This document shows positions 33,151 through 44,570 of a DNA stretch of 64,000 bases, piece after piece. The notes beneath the pieces were generated by a model. The model saw nothing but the letters and a program-made list of their open reading frames with translations, did no database searches and was not told where the DNA came from. The stretch's first letter is position 1, and every line of letters starts with the position of its first letter. Source of the stretch: Apus apus. Taxonomy: Eukaryota; Chordata; Aves; Apodiformes; Apodidae. Position numbers and translations under genes: made by a program. The stretch covers positions 15,825,501 through 15,889,500 of the forward strand of contig NC_067287.1 in NCBI RefSeq assembly GCF_020740795.1, given 5' to 3'.

Positions 33151-35501
33151 CTTGCCAAAAGGCTATAAAACCAGCTGAGGACTCACGTGGCAGTGTCAGG
33201 AGGTTGCTTTCTTGGTTACTTTGGTAACATGCAAGCAAAGCTTTCTTCTTTTCAGAACAGGGGGATGGGTTTAGTTTCAGAACTACTTCCACCTCCTTTG
33301 TCTTGTGAAGGAGTCTGCAAGCAAGCAGCAGCAGGAAACACAGGAGAACAGGAAAAAGTCCACAACATGTGTCAAGTCCATCTCTGGAGGCAGTGGCTTT
33401 CAGGGTAGCTTAGCTGTGTGCATCCCCACCTGCCTCCTCCTGAAGTCCATCAGGAGCCAGAGGCATGCAAGCCTGCACCTTCCCCAGGCTTCAGACACAT
33501 AGTGCAGACAGACCCAAGGCAGGCAGCAAGTGTCATGTCCTAGCTGGGACGAGACCCCTCCAGTAGTCGGCAGTTGAAAGAGGGTGTTGCCTTCACAGCC
33601 CTTAAGCAGCATTGCTGGCAGCATCAGGGAGCACTCCTGCCTCGCTGCAGGCATAACCAGGCAGTTAGCTAAAAAATAATTAACTTCCTGCAGCTCACCA
33701 AGTTGTATATAAAGCCCTTTTAACCAGAGTCTCAGCAGAGACCTGATCTTCATGGGGTTTCCCCATTGGTTTCCTTGCTCTTTTTCTTTAATACAAAAGA
33801 ATTGAAAGAGTGTTTCAGTCCTCAACAAATTGGAAGCTATGTTACCAGAGCAGATGAGGTCTTGTGCTACCTACCTACAACACCTCCACCCAACTCCACA
33901 ACATTATTTAGGAAGATAAAGAGGGGCAAGAGGGAGTCCTGCCCAAGCGCACTGCCAGCCTGCTAAAACTTCTCTTGGTGAGATAAACATGTCTTGCAAA
34001 GTTCAGGGGAAAAACATGTCTGGAAGCTGTTGTAACATTGCAACTCATGATGCAAAGACCTGTCCTTAGCAAAGCTGTCTGGTCAGGTGCAGATTTAGAC
34101 TCTTAGAGCCACAGGACACCACTGGCAGAGCCAGAATTACTGGCATTTCTGCCCTTCTTTTTACCTCCATGGAGTTCAGTCTGGGCACTGTATTGCAATT
34201 GCACAAGCCTTTTTGTGAAATGAACCTAAATTTCACCCTGGGAGCTGAACACACCCTCCACTGGGGCCAGACTTGGGTGAAACACCATGTTCCTTAGCGG
34301 GACCCCCTCCTCTTTGAGGCAACACAGGGTGAAGCCCAGGAGCTGCAGGTGGCCAGAGCTGCAAAGCCAAGAAATGTCTATGCTTCATTCCTTGCTGTGA
34401 AATTCTAGGAATTCTCTCACTGGGAAAGAACAGCCCTGAGAATCCTGATTTAAAGAGCAGCTAGATACTCGCTCGTCATAAGAGAGGGCACAGCATGGTC
34501 AGTGGCTGTGCTTGGATCTGGAGAACAACAAGCAGCTGAAGTACAGACAATTGGCTGTACACCCACAAGAGTCAACCCTCTCTCTCCCAAACTTGGCAAA
34601 CTCACATCAGAGTGCAAGCCTGCCTGGAGCTTTCATTCTGATGCTGAAGCCAGCATGGCCATTGTAAACCCCCACTTGTTACAGCCCCATCAGGAGCAGT
34701 CTTCACACCACCTCTATAAGATCACGCACCCAATCCATCTAAAAACCAGGATCTCAGCACAAAGGGGTCAGGAAGACTGGAGTTTCCTCTGCCCTTTCCT
34801 CCGTCACTCCTCTTACCCTCCTCTGAGCTTTCTTCCTCTCTGGAAAGAAATTTCAAAAGTCAGTTCCTTGACTTTACGGACACATCTATATAAAACAGTG
34901 ACTCAGTCTGCACGCACTTACTGGCAGAGATGTATCAGCTGCAAGACACTTAAAATGGTGAAATAGAAAAATAACAATTAAACAGAAAAAGAAAACATTC
35001 TGGGCCAAAACTTTTGGGTGTGCAATTTTCCACACACATCAGCAGTTTCTGTAATTTGATTTTAGAGATGAACCCAAAGAGTTTCTTGAGGAGCCTCTTC
35101 TCCCTCAAAGCCCAAAGATTGACTGCAGGGAGGATTTCTGTCTATCTGTCCAGAACTCATTTCTACCTAATTTCACAGTAAAGCTCATGTTAAAATAAGA
35201 AGGGGGTGGTAGATGTTGTTATGGAGAACATATAATCTATTCATTAGACATTTCTTAGCACCAAATTCACAGCTGCAAGCAGGGATCTTAATTCAGGATG
35301 GTCCAGAAAGGTTCCTATTCTGAATGTCTGAAGCATATTGTGCTGGTTTTTTGTCCAAAAATGCAATAATATTTGGTCACTTTCAGTTACAAGTCTTGGG
35401 AAAAAAAGAAATCTGGAAGTGATTTCAGGTGCTTTTTTTGCCTCCCAGAAATTAAAACTGGTGCCTGGACTGGTGCCTTTGAATTTATTTATCTTTTTAA
35501 A
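33151..35501. other. Non-coding unique sequence
   Basis: No gene is recognised. Open frames at 33400-33828 minus (142 codons) and 34502-34966 plus (154 codons) lack family resemblance. TATA-like words at 33163-33170, 33706-33714 and 34887-34895 have no promoter context. A weak resemblance to a reversed MIR core near 34115-34140 was not strong enough to list. Confidence 0.5.
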
Positions 35502-35557
35502 ATTAAAACAACCACTTAAAAAAAAACACAACCAAAAAACAAGCAAAAAAAAAAAGC
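35502..35557 (-). repeat. A/C-rich tract (T/G-rich on minus strand)
   Basis: A-runs of 3 to 11 separated by C, CC, CACA and CAAGC. It faces a T-rich tract about 57 bases downstream, so the two could pair as a loose stem in RNA or single-stranded DNA. Confidence 0.85.
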
Positions 35558-35613
35558 AGCAGCTACTGGCTTTTACTTTATTAGAAAATTTTCTGGCAAG
35601 TGTAATGCCAGGG

Positions 35614-35651
35614 TTTTTTTTTCTTACTTTCCTTTTTTTTTTTTTTTTTTT
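35614..35651. repeat. Poly(T)-rich tract
   Basis: A T8 run, then CTTACTTTCC, then a pure T19 run at 35633-35651. Together with the A-rich tract upstream it forms an inverted low-complexity pair. Open frames crossing it (35244-35717 minus, 35338-35874 plus) are artefacts of the homopolymers, giving lysine or phenylalanine runs. Confidence 0.9.
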
Positions 35652-37987
35652 GTATGGGAACTTAGGGGCAAGTTGGTGTGAGAAACTTTCCCAAAGAATC
35701 TGTGTAAACCACACCAAAACCCGACAAACTCAACCAGTCTGGAAAGGTCCGGGAGTGAGAGGAAGGCACATATGCAGACAGGCCAAGGACATCAGCAGTT
35801 TTCAGCAGCTGCCAGCAGCAGCAACAGCTTCTGTATCCCCTCAGGCAACAAGGGGTTGGATTTGGGGGTGCTGAAGCCAGCAGGACACCTGGTCTGGGCA
35901 GCCTTTGGCTTCTTCTTGGAGGATTTGAAGGCAACCTGAGGACTTAACACACTCCTCCCTTGCAGGCAGTCTGGGCACCTGACTCCTGTGGGCTGCTGGG
36001 GAAATCCCAGCCAGCGCCTCTTAGTACTGCAGGCAGGTATCCAAATCTTCAGGCCAGAGGGCAAGTGAATCCTTGAAACTTTACTGTGGACACAGGAGAA
36101 ATCCCCGTGGAGGGCAGGACTAGAATTTCTCTGCAGCCACCTGAGAACAGGTCTCCAGATGGAAGAGGACAAACTGCAACAGATCAATACAAGCATCTTC
36201 CAATGATGTGAATGAGGAAGGAGCGGGTGCAGGGTTGGAGACCATGACCCCCCCATTAAAACTGGCTTTTTGGCAGGGGGATTCAGAAAAATAGGCAATT
36301 TTAATTGGAGGTCTGCTTGCTGCAGGCCTTTGGACAATGCATTGCCCTCTGCTCTGAGGTCATGTATCCTCATCACAGGAACAGGGGCATTTCATGCTGA
36401 GCCTTCCTTCAGGCTTGGGTAGGGTGCCAAGTGCCTCCACTTGGCCCCACAGACAGTTTTGAAGCCTAAACATCCTCTGCATTAACCTCATAGGCACCAT
36501 CATGTCTTTCCTCCCCTTTTTCAGTCTGGAGAGGGGCATGGCTCTACCTGTTCACACCAATGCAAGCCCCGATTCACCATCCTTCTTTTGGAGGTTGTGG
36601 TGCCTCAACCAGAAGCCAAACCTCTTTCCTGGCTGTAATTTCTTTTTCCTGCTCTCCCCTCCCCCCCAGTTCAACCTATTTCCTGTTCTTAGACATTTGC
36701 AGCAAATGTGTGTCTCTTGCTTTGTCCTGTAAACTCTGTGTGACCATGGGAACAGTTCCTGCCCCAGCTGGCAGCCCACGTGCGCTTCTCATTAAACTTT
36801 GGCTCTTGCCTCAGTTGGATCTTTAAGCAACATCCAGGTGAGCACAGCTGGGAAAGCACTTTCATCCACCTCAAGGATGCATGCGGCATAGCTTCCCAGC
36901 CTGCCTTTTGCCAGGGGGGGAAGCTTTGCCCTATGTCTCTGCTAAAACACCAGCCCTCTCCCAGCTTCTCTACCCCTCTTCAGATCAATCCCATTTACAC
37001 TGCTGCTTCCCCAAACCTTTTTTTCAGGGCACGCAAAACCAGAGCAGGTCTGCAGAGTGGCTGGTGCAGGGAATAGACCTGTACCAGATTAGAGGAGGCC
37101 AGAATTTACAGGCAACAGTATTATGTAGAGCCTGAGCTTCTTATTGAACCTGTCAGAGCATCTGAAATATTTTTGCCAGTCAGGACCAGTGGGTCTGACT
37201 CCTGAATTTTTGCAGAATACTTCAAAGCACTGTCATGTAACTGGAAGGGCCACATGGATGCCACCTGTTTCTTAGCCCAGCCAGGTGATTTAGTGCTCCT
37301 TGGACATCTTCCTTGCATCAGCTGGAAGCTCATAGCTTGAGCAGGTGAAGGGCACTGACTGTGGTTAGCACTGACATCTGCTTCACCTTCTTGGGGCACT
37401 GAGGAAGGGTCATGTTCCCTGGAATGATGCAATCCCCACCTGTGCCCCCCCAGCCTACTCCAACAGAACAGCCTCTGTGCTCACCTACCAGGAGAGGGAT
37501 GGGGAAGGAGGCAGGAGGGCTTGCAAGCCAGCCCCGTGCCATGGTTATACCCTGTGTTTGACAGAGGTGCAGGGCGACCTTCAGCCCTTCCTAAGAGTGG
37601 GAAGCAAGACAGGGAGCCCAACTGAAGGGATCAGCACCAGGTCACCTTGTGACCCAGCTCTGCACTCCCAAGAAACCTTGGTCATCTGTGAATTCTCACA
37701 AGCCCCTCTGTCTTTCAGACCCCTGGAGTACCTGGCAGAGGTTGTCCCATCATGTCAAGAGGGCAAAATACTAGGGAGCCATAGCTTTCTGGTAAAAGTT
37801 TGCAAATTTTCCCTCAAGTATCTGGGAGAGGAGGTGGGATATCTGCCTGGCCCTCCCAGCCTACTTAGTGTGCCCATCCCAGAGGTGTCCTGAGTAAACA
37901 GGGTGGAACACTTTAGACCAGGGAAACGTGCATCTCTTGCTGCTTTCAAAGGGTGTTGGCATTAGCCCATGAAGCCTCAGAGGGGCT
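35652..37987. other. Non-coding, locally GC-richer sequence
   Basis: No gene is recognised. Many overlapping frames are open on both strands, including 194 codons at 35792-36376 minus and 138 at 37477-37893 plus. Parallel openness on both strands indicates few stop codons because of composition rather than coding. I see no interspersed repeat or CpG island. Confidence 0.5.
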
Positions 37988-38041
37988 GTGAGAGCCATTT
38001 TTTAACCGCTGTATGAGAGTTACTGTAAAATAAGCTCTCAC
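37988..38041. repeat. Inverted repeat with alternative partners
   Basis: GTGAGAGC at 37988-37995 pairs perfectly with GCTCTCAC at 38034-38041, leaving a 38-base loop. The overlapping word GAGAGCC can instead pair with GGCTCTC just beyond (38042-38048). The stem is short and probably fortuitous; no RNA family is recognised. Confidence 0.5.
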
Positions 38042-38694
38042 GGCTCTCCCTGGGGAGGGCTGGGGAACAAGCTGCTGGGTGCGTGTGCACGCGCGGGCAT
38101 GAACAGAGCACACTGCAAAGTGTCGACTGCGTTTTGAAGAACGTGGTTTAAGGCCATTTTGGGGATTTCCCAGCTCTGAAAAAGAATTTAATTTCCCTCC
38201 ATGGGGTGGGAAAATTCAGCAGGGGGTTGCTCAGGACACTGAACAGAGCAGCTCCAAGGTGGAGGCAGAGTCTCTTGCTGTCAGCAGCTGTGTTGGGTCC
38301 AGCCACAGCAAGGTATTTAGGAACACAGAGAGCCCTTTGGGTGCTGGCTTCTGGAGGTTTCACCTCTGTGGATCTGGTCGTGAGAGAGCTGCAGCCAGAC
38401 CTCTCTGCTTTCTCTGCAGTAATGGTCCCCAAATCTCATGCTACAGCAAGGAGAGGATGGCAGGAGGTCACCTACATGGGTTAAGTTGGAAGTGCAGGAG
38501 CTTTCACTAAAAGGGTAGATGGCAATGCTAAGCTTGCCAGACCCCTGCCCACTCCCAGCAGAAGAGAAAATATGCTTTTCAAATCAGAAATCCTCCAGAT
38601 ATATAGTGAAAAAAAAAGCAGAAACAGAAAATATGCAGAGAAGGGGGGCAAGAGGGAAAGTGTGTCCTAGCTCTGTGAAAGATAATTTCCCAGG
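38042..38694. other. Non-coding unique sequence
   Basis: Nothing is recognised. A small CpG-containing patch at 38080-38100 (GTGCGTGTGCACGCGCGGGC) is too short for a CpG island. Overlapping frames at 38148-38510 are unsupported. Confidence 0.55.
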
Positions 38695-38723
38695 AAAAAA
38701 AAAAAAAAAGGGGGGGGGGGGGG
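38695..38723. repeat. A15 followed by G14
   Basis: A pure run of 15 A (38695-38709) abuts a pure run of 14 G (38710-38723). A G14 run can form a G-quadruplex and is prone to slippage; read errors in such runs are common, so the exact lengths may be unreliable. Confidence 0.92.
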
Positions 38724-38860
38724 AGAAGAAAGAATATCTCAAAATATGAAAAAAACCTTGGCACCAGTTCTTACAGTCCAGTTCATTGGGTGAGTTGTGA
38801 AAAGAATTTCACTTGGTTTGCAGAGTGAGGAGATAATTGAAGAGGGCTTTGAAGAGAAGG

Positions 38861-39000
38861 GTGAGTCCTGGTTCATGCACTTTCCTGATGTACCCTAGGA
38901 CTGGGAGATCTCCACACAGCTCTGTCACCAGTGCTCTGTGTGACCTTAGGCAAGGAATTTAAATCACCCATGCCACAAGATTTGTTGATATAATAGGTGA
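38861..39000 (+). mobile_element. MIR-like SINE remnant
   Basis: GTGAGTCCTGGTTCATGCAC resembles the MIR 5' part. ACAGCTCTGTCACCAGTG then matches GGCTCTGCCACTTAC, and CTCTGTGTGACCTTAGGCAA at 38936-38955 matches the MIR core TGTGTGACCTTGGGCAAG almost exactly. GATATAATAGGTG near 38987 corresponds to GATAATAATAG. Three landmarks in the right order and spacing make an ancient MIR-type SINE likely. It runs directly into an element-like block, raising the possibility of exaptation. Confidence 0.62.
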
Positions 39001-39004
39001 AAAC

Positions 39005-39400
39005 AGGATGAAAAAATGTTTCGGTTTACAAGCCAAGGTTAAAAATCTACATTAAAAAAATTTAGACTGGGATTAAAGTGAAATGTTTCCAATAAAGAAT
39101 CGACAACAAAAAGCAGTTTGTTTTATTGGGAGGTCAAATATAAATATTCCGTTCAGTCCAAAAAAAGCTTTTTTGTTTAATTTTCACAGTTTGGAAAAAG
39201 GTGGGGAGAAAATTATTATCTCTATTTAAGAAAAGTTAAATATAGATACATCTGTATAACATTTCCAAACAAAAAAAAAAAAAGGAATAATTTTTGAGAT
39301 GCCAGACCTATTTATTTTTTTTACCTAAGAAATTCAACATGTTAGCATTTTTGGAGGAAACTAATAAAAAAGTACATATATTGGGATGAATTCGTCAGTT
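39005..39400. promoter_or_regulatory. Candidate conserved non-coding element
   Basis: The block is very AT-rich but complex, with ATTAAAAAAATTTAGAC near 39050, GGTCAAATATAAATATTCCG near 39132 and TTGTTTAATTTTCAC near 39172. It has stop codons in every frame and an A13 run at 39271-39283. Its position beside an old SINE fits known cases where MIR-type sequence became regulatory, but this is inference. Confidence 0.32.
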
Positions 39401-40976
39401 CAACAAACCAACAGCACCTCCCAACCTTGCAGGAATTTGGGGAAGGTAAAGACAGACATACGAAATCCTCAGAAACTATGTGACAAGATGCCAGATAAAT
39501 GTCTCAGAAAGACAGGATTTGATTGTCAGGGGCCTGTTCTCACAGAAAATAAAAATCTCCAGTTTCTGCACAATTATGTACAGACAAGACGTGTTTTCAC
39601 TGCATGGCACCAAGCCTGGAGTGTATATTTTGCTCCTGATTTACAAGGAAAACTTGGCATGAAGATGACCCACGCAGCAAGAAATGGGCAGATTTTATAC
39701 TGATGCATGGAATAGCTTCTCAAATTCAAAAACCTTTAGTGTCAGGCATAGTTAGTTTTGCTCTGACCTATCTACAAAGTACCCTCCATAGGGGACTTCT
39801 GAGCTTGGGCTGGTGTTTTTAGGTGTTACCACCATGGATTTATAAAGGAAAAATCTTTGTGCCCTTCCACCTATGCCTGGGAATTTGCAATAGCAGGGAT
39901 TTTGTACTATCCTAGTTTGTGAGACAAGGTGAGGTTGGGCTGGCTAAGGAGAGGATTCTCTGCCTGTGATCAGAGCAGCTGTCCTGTACAGCAGGTTTCT
40001 GTTTTGAGTCCCTTTTCACATGCATTGTCTCCCTTCCTTCCAAGGCTGCAGGAGCAGAAGAGTGGAGCTGCTTTTTCATCCTGGTCCTGTTCAGGGCAGT
40101 GGGAATTCAGAAGGATGGGGAGTAATTCTGCTTCTCAGCAGCACCCACCTGTCAGTGCAGCCCCTACAGCCCTTCAGGGTGGTCATCAGGCTCAGAGAGC
40201 GTCAGAAACGCTGTTTTTGAACTTCTCTCTGCTGGTTTTCCCTCTCCTGCCTTCGATGCTGAGTCCCTCAGGAACATTTTCCAGCTAAGTTAGCCAGATC
40301 ACAGTCTGCCCATGATCAGCAGCACCTCAAGGCCCTGATGGCTCATCTCCCTCACAGGCTGGCTTCTTCAAGACACTCTGCAGAGTGTTTGCACCACCAG
40401 CCTTCATGTCTGTGGACCTCCATTGGCAAGCAGCCCATTCACCATCTTTCATGAGAGATAGCATAACCAACATAGAGAGTTAATGTTGCTCATTTCAAGA
40501 GGAGGTTGGCAGTTAGTACCAGGAACAGCTGTGCCCCTTTCAAGATTTAATCAAGGTCTACAAACAAGCCAGAGGAAGAGACAACAGGCTTCGAGTAACA
40601 AGCTGACTAGTCTGACATTTTCCTTCTGTATTCCCAAGGAAGACCCTCCCCTCAGAGAAAGCAGACAGCACAGTTAGGCAGTGATAGAAGTATCAATTGC
40701 AACTATAAAATGGAAAAGTCTCCCTTTTCAGACAAGTGATCTTTCCTTGTGAATGTCACATAAAGCCAAACCACAGAGAGATGTGTCCTTTGAGAGTTAA
40801 AAGTATCAAGTCCTACTCACTAAGGACAAAAATTCTACTTTAATTTGTGTTCAAAACCATCACTAATTGTAGCATGGCTCTGTCCTGGCATATGAAGTTT
40901 TCAAGGACAGCAAGAAAAATTTGCTTGTGTGCATTCAAGGTGACCATGGTGTGAAGTATCATACACATAAGCACGT
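39401..40976. other. Non-coding unique sequence
   Basis: No gene or interspersed repeat is recognised. Open frames at 39386-39703 and 39929-40288, plus strand, are 105 and 119 codons and unlike known proteins. Confidence 0.55.
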
Positions 40977-41040
40977 ATTTATGTATGTGTGTATATATAT
41001 ATATATACACACATACATACGTGTGTGTGAGTATATATAT

Positions 41041-41073
<33 letters not shown>

Positions 41074-41074
41074 C
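40977..41074. repeat. Compound TG/TA/CA microsatellite with 40-bp palindrome
   Basis: GT, AT and AC dinucleotide blocks alternate for about 98 bases. The part at 40980-41019 is a perfect 40-base palindrome: TATGTATGTGTG, an AT core, then CACACATACATA. A second imperfect palindrome (GTGTGTGTGAG, AT core, then a long CA run) follows. Alternating purine-pyrimidine DNA with self-complementary arms can adopt Z-DNA and cruciform forms and is expected to be unstable in length. Open frames through it reading YIYTHTHT are artefacts. Confidence 0.95.
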
Positions 41075-42024
41075 TGCAACTGTGATGAGCTGAAAAATCA
41101 GGCTCTCAATATTTATAACTTTGGCTCCTATCCCAAGCAAAGCAGAAGCTCTATTTGTGGCAATGGGATCTACACACTCAATTTTAGTTCTAATCCCAGG
41201 CAAGCTGGCAGACATAAGGTTTTATGGGGAGCAGAACAACTAATCCATGCTGAAGTGCAATGCAGAAAGTTTCCTAAGTATAGCATCCCCTCAGAAAGAT
41301 GAGGGCTCAAATTAACCCCCTAAATCCTCTTTATCAAAGTCAGCCAAGCCTGGGGATGGTAAATTGATTACGTGGCCAACCCCAGCAGCCCAGGCTTTTA
41401 GAGCAGATGGAGCACTTATGGCAGAGGGTGCTGAGGGAAGTGTAGAAAAAGGACTGAATTAGCAAAAACTACTGACATGGAGATCTCCCCCCAAGCTCAA
41501 AGTCTGAGCACAGTTCTGCTGAATCCACAACATTGACACCAGAATTTTCAGAGACTTGGGTCTTGCTTGGAGACCCTGATTCAGCTGTGAAGCTGAAGAA
41601 GCAAGATGAGTCTCTGGCTGAAGCCGACGCTTGGGTTTTCCCTGAATGTGAATAATTATGACCCCAAAATGTTGTTTGCTGCCCCTTAACATTATTGCCC
41701 AGTGTGGGCTATACTCTTTGCCCATTGATACTCCCATCCAAAATCAGCTCTGTGTGCATCTCTGCTCTAGTTCCTGGGCTGCATTAAACAATCAGAGAGG
41801 TTTCGTTGCTTTGTGAGTACTGGCTCAGGGCCAACTGTCAGTGGAGGTCTGGTTACAAACTTTCTTACAGCACAGAAGTGTGGCCAGGTCCAGGCTCTGT
41901 TTGGACACTTCTCTCCCAGTCAAGAAATTTCCAGTTGTTTGGATGCTGAGTCAGCACAAACACTGGGAATTAGCATAGGCTTTTTTTCTCCTCCTTCCCC
42001 TTCAAACTTTGAAACTGGCTCAAG
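41075..42024. other. Non-coding unique sequence
   Basis: Nothing is recognised; short frames at 41459-41737 minus and 41813-42223 plus are unsupported. Confidence 0.55.
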
Positions 42025-42083
42025 TTTTTGTGTTGGGGGTTGGTTGGGGTTTTTTTTTTTGGTTTTTTTGGGGTTTTTTTTTG
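42025..42083 (+). repeat. T/G-rich tract with G-runs
   Basis: GGGGGTTGGTTGGGG is followed by T10, GG, T7, GGGG and T9. The close G-runs could form a two-layer G-quadruplex. This is the most G-rich member of the dispersed T/G tract set. Confidence 0.88.
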
Positions 42084-43357
42084 CATCTTTGGCCAGTGGT
42101 TCACATGGCCTCTCAGCTGAAATCTCTAACAGGAGATTGCCAACTGTATTGGGAGTTTTCCATGACCCTGACAATTGGCCCAGAAAGGAGGGAGCTGAGA
42201 CCTATCATGCTCGTTTTGTATGAGATCCTGGAGGGACTTACAACCAAAGTTCCTTCTTACCAAAGTGCAACTCACAGAGTCAAAATGGCAAAGGGGAGAG
42301 AGGAACACACTGAAAACATCTAACACAAAGGAGTTCTTGGATAATATTTCTCTGCTGAACAATCAGTAGTTTGTGGGCTTATTTTTTTTCTTGAATGAGT
42401 AGTTCTGGGAGTATGAATACTATCTAGAGGAAAATTTTCTGATAATGAAACCCACAGATTTTGGCACACAAACTCAGTTTCATGAACCCCAAAGTAGGAA
42501 CAGGTTCACCACCTTCTCTCATCTTGATGCCCATGGAGCAAAGAAGAAAGACTATAGAGCAGGCACTTGATAACTCAATCTTTTTCACTGCTGATGGCTG
42601 CCACAGGAAACTCTGCTTCTATAGCACTCATCCAAAATTAAGTCCTGAGTCAGGGAACAGCAGTGTACTGACAAATATGCCCACTTATCCCATGACTTAT
42701 TCTGACTTAAAATCTCAGTGAAGACTGAGTAGTCCGAAACTCACCTTAGTAAGACTGGTGTCATTTAAAGCTAGGGAAAAGATACTTCAGACAAATTAAG
42801 GGCCTGACTTAGGTGTTTCAAATAAATAAACCCCTAAACTAACAAAGTATAGCATGTAGAAAAGTTTTCTTGCACCAATTTATCAATGATCCCACACAAA
42901 ATCCCTCATGTCCCTGACCTTGAGAGCTGAGCATCTAAACATCTAACAAGACTGGTTGTAATCTCTTTTAAACTAAGATAACCAGATGAAAAAAGGGATA
43001 AAAGCACAGGTCCCTTTTGATATTCATGTTTTCCTGTTTTTGTCTTCTCTTTCTGTTTTCACGTGTGGGACTCTTCAGGAGAAACTGATGTCTCAAGCAT
43101 CCTGGGAATGGAGAATTGGTTGGGGCAAAAATTATGGTGAAGGATTTCCAGGGTCTCTGGTGGGGCAGAAGTTCTGTGAACTGCAGCCCAAACAGTTTTC
43201 ATTCACCCTCAGAAACCTATAAATGTTTTTAAAGAATATTTATTAGCAAACTTTTCACTAATGTTTGCCAAACTCATTTGAAAACCCAAGCAAATTTTCT
43301 GTCAGAGAAGCAATTCCTAGCAAGGGAGTCACAAGCCCCTTTGAGCTGCCCTGAATT
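42084..43357. other. Non-coding unique sequence
   Basis: No gene is recognised. Sequence at 42765-42900 and 43215-43265 is AT-rich and complex (for example TATAAATGTTTTTAAAGAATATTTATTAG near 43219, a run of forkhead and TATA-like words) but too limited to call. I see no interspersed repeat. Confidence 0.5.
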
Positions 43358-43427
43358 AAAAGAAATAATAAAAAGAAAATAGAAAGAAAAAGAAAGAAAA
43401 AGGAAAATGAGGAGTAGGAGGAGAAAA
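43358..43427. repeat. Purine-rich AAAG-type tract
   Basis: AAAG and GAAA units with a few T and G interruptions over about 70 bases. It is a decayed simple repeat. Confidence 0.8.
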
Positions 43428-43609
43428 GCATCTGTAAGCCATAGTCTGCAATTTTGGCTTTGGAGCTCAAGATAATAAGAGCACTGACTGACAAATTCCA
43501 AGAGTATTTTCCTATTTATATTAGCTTATATTTATTTGTTCAATATGTGAGGATGTGATTCCTTGCATTAATCATTAGCATGGTCGAGCTTTTCCTGCTT
43601 CCTTGCCAA

Positions 43610-43656
43610 GATTAAAAAAGAAAAGAAAAAAGGACACACACCAGAAAAAAAGTCCC

Positions 43657-43687
<31 letters not shown>

Positions 43688-43695
43688 AAGAGAAA
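43610..43695. repeat. A-rich tract with A29 run
   Basis: AAAAG units lead to a pure run of 29 A at 43657-43685, the longest homopolymer in the window. The preceding text does not resemble any gene or SINE, so I do not call a processed pseudogene. A C8-TA-C6 tract follows at 43739-43754. Confidence 0.9.
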
Positions 43696-43754
43696 AAAGT
43701 TTCCGTGTAGATATAAGTAGCGTTACATGGAATAAGCTCCCCCCCCTACCCCCC

Positions 43755-44369
43755 TTTAAGAAAGGGCAAGACAAATTTTCAGGACAGCCCTGTAGCCCAG
43801 GGTTTTATTTATATCATTGTTGCTGGGAGATTTGTGAAAAGGCGTGCAGATGCTCTCCTCATGGAAACATGCAGGCCAAGTTTGAGCTGGATTTTCAGAG
43901 GAGGTCCTCTTCCTCTCCTCCATTCCTATGTATTTTACAACTTCAAACATACAGTCCCTTCAGCACCATAAACATTCCTCAGCTGCCAGGGTCAGAAGGA
44001 AAGAAGGTAATGTTTTCTCTATTACTTTGAGGCTGCTGGGTAGGGGTAGCTTCTCAACTGATGATTTCTGGTATGCTCATGGAGCAGGTGAAAATTTAGC
44101 ACTATCTAAGCAATGAAGTCTTCCCCTCTTAGCAGAGACACATGTCTTGGCAAGCATTGCTCAGGCAGTTAACCCACCAACTTAAAATTCATCCTGCACT
44201 TTGAAGTGAGTCATACAAGTGGGGAACTGAAAACTCCAAGGTACACAGGCTTTTCCCTGCCCATGTGGGATAGCTCACCACAACAGTCCCTCAGCAACAG
44301 GGCCAATACAGGGCTGTGTGACTCAAACAATCAGGTTTCCATCTCCTGCCTTGTGAGACTAGTCCACTT
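43755..44369. other. Non-coding unique sequence
   Basis: Nothing is recognised. A short minus-strand frame at 43756-43950 and a plus-strand frame at 43928-44116 are unsupported. Confidence 0.55.
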
Positions 44370-44570
44370 GTAGGAAAGTTTTCCTCAAGCTAATTTTTCC
44401 TGTGCTCAGCCTCAACCCACTGCTCTTAATTCTCTGCATCTTGCGTTAGCCCCCCTCCACCCTGGACCTTCCTGAATGACTCTTCTTCTTCTTGGATTAT
44501 CTTCATATATTTGCACATCATTATTTTTCTCTTCTGCTAAGTGGTCTTGTAGCCCATAGTAATGCTGTTG
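44370..44570 (-). mobile_element. Possible decayed CR1 3' region
   Basis: The plus strand reads GGAAAGTTTTCCTCAAGCTA, then CCTGTGCTCAGCCTCAACCC, ACTGCTCTTAATTCT, and later TTCATATATTTGCACATCAT followed by TTTTCTCTTCTG. The same word order occurs in the reverse complement of older CR1 3' regions: GGAAAGTTTTTCCT, CCCATTGCTTCTTGTCCT, ATACTTGAAAACTGTTATCATG, TCTCAG. Similarity is partial and no terminus is seen, so an unrelated sequence is possible. Confidence 0.4.

Noticed and set aside
34105..34145. Reversed MIR-like words (CACTGGCAGAGCCAGAATTA)
   Set aside because: A single short match without the expected neighbouring landmarks.
35338..35874. 178-codon plus-strand open frame
   Set aside because: It crosses A-rich and T-rich homopolymer tracts and is a low-complexity artefact.
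35792..36376. 194-codon minus-strand open frame
   Set aside because: No family resemblance and overlapping open frames on the other strand; the cause is local composition.
38080..38115. CpG-containing patch as a promoter
   Set aside because: Far too short for a CpG island, with no TATA or gene next to it.
42046..42083. GGGGTTTT-type words as telomeric repeats
   Set aside because: Irregular units; vertebrate telomeres use TTAGGG, which is not present as an array.
43657..43685. A29 run as the tail of a processed pseudogene
   Set aside because: The upstream sequence is A-rich low-complexity DNA with no gene-like body.
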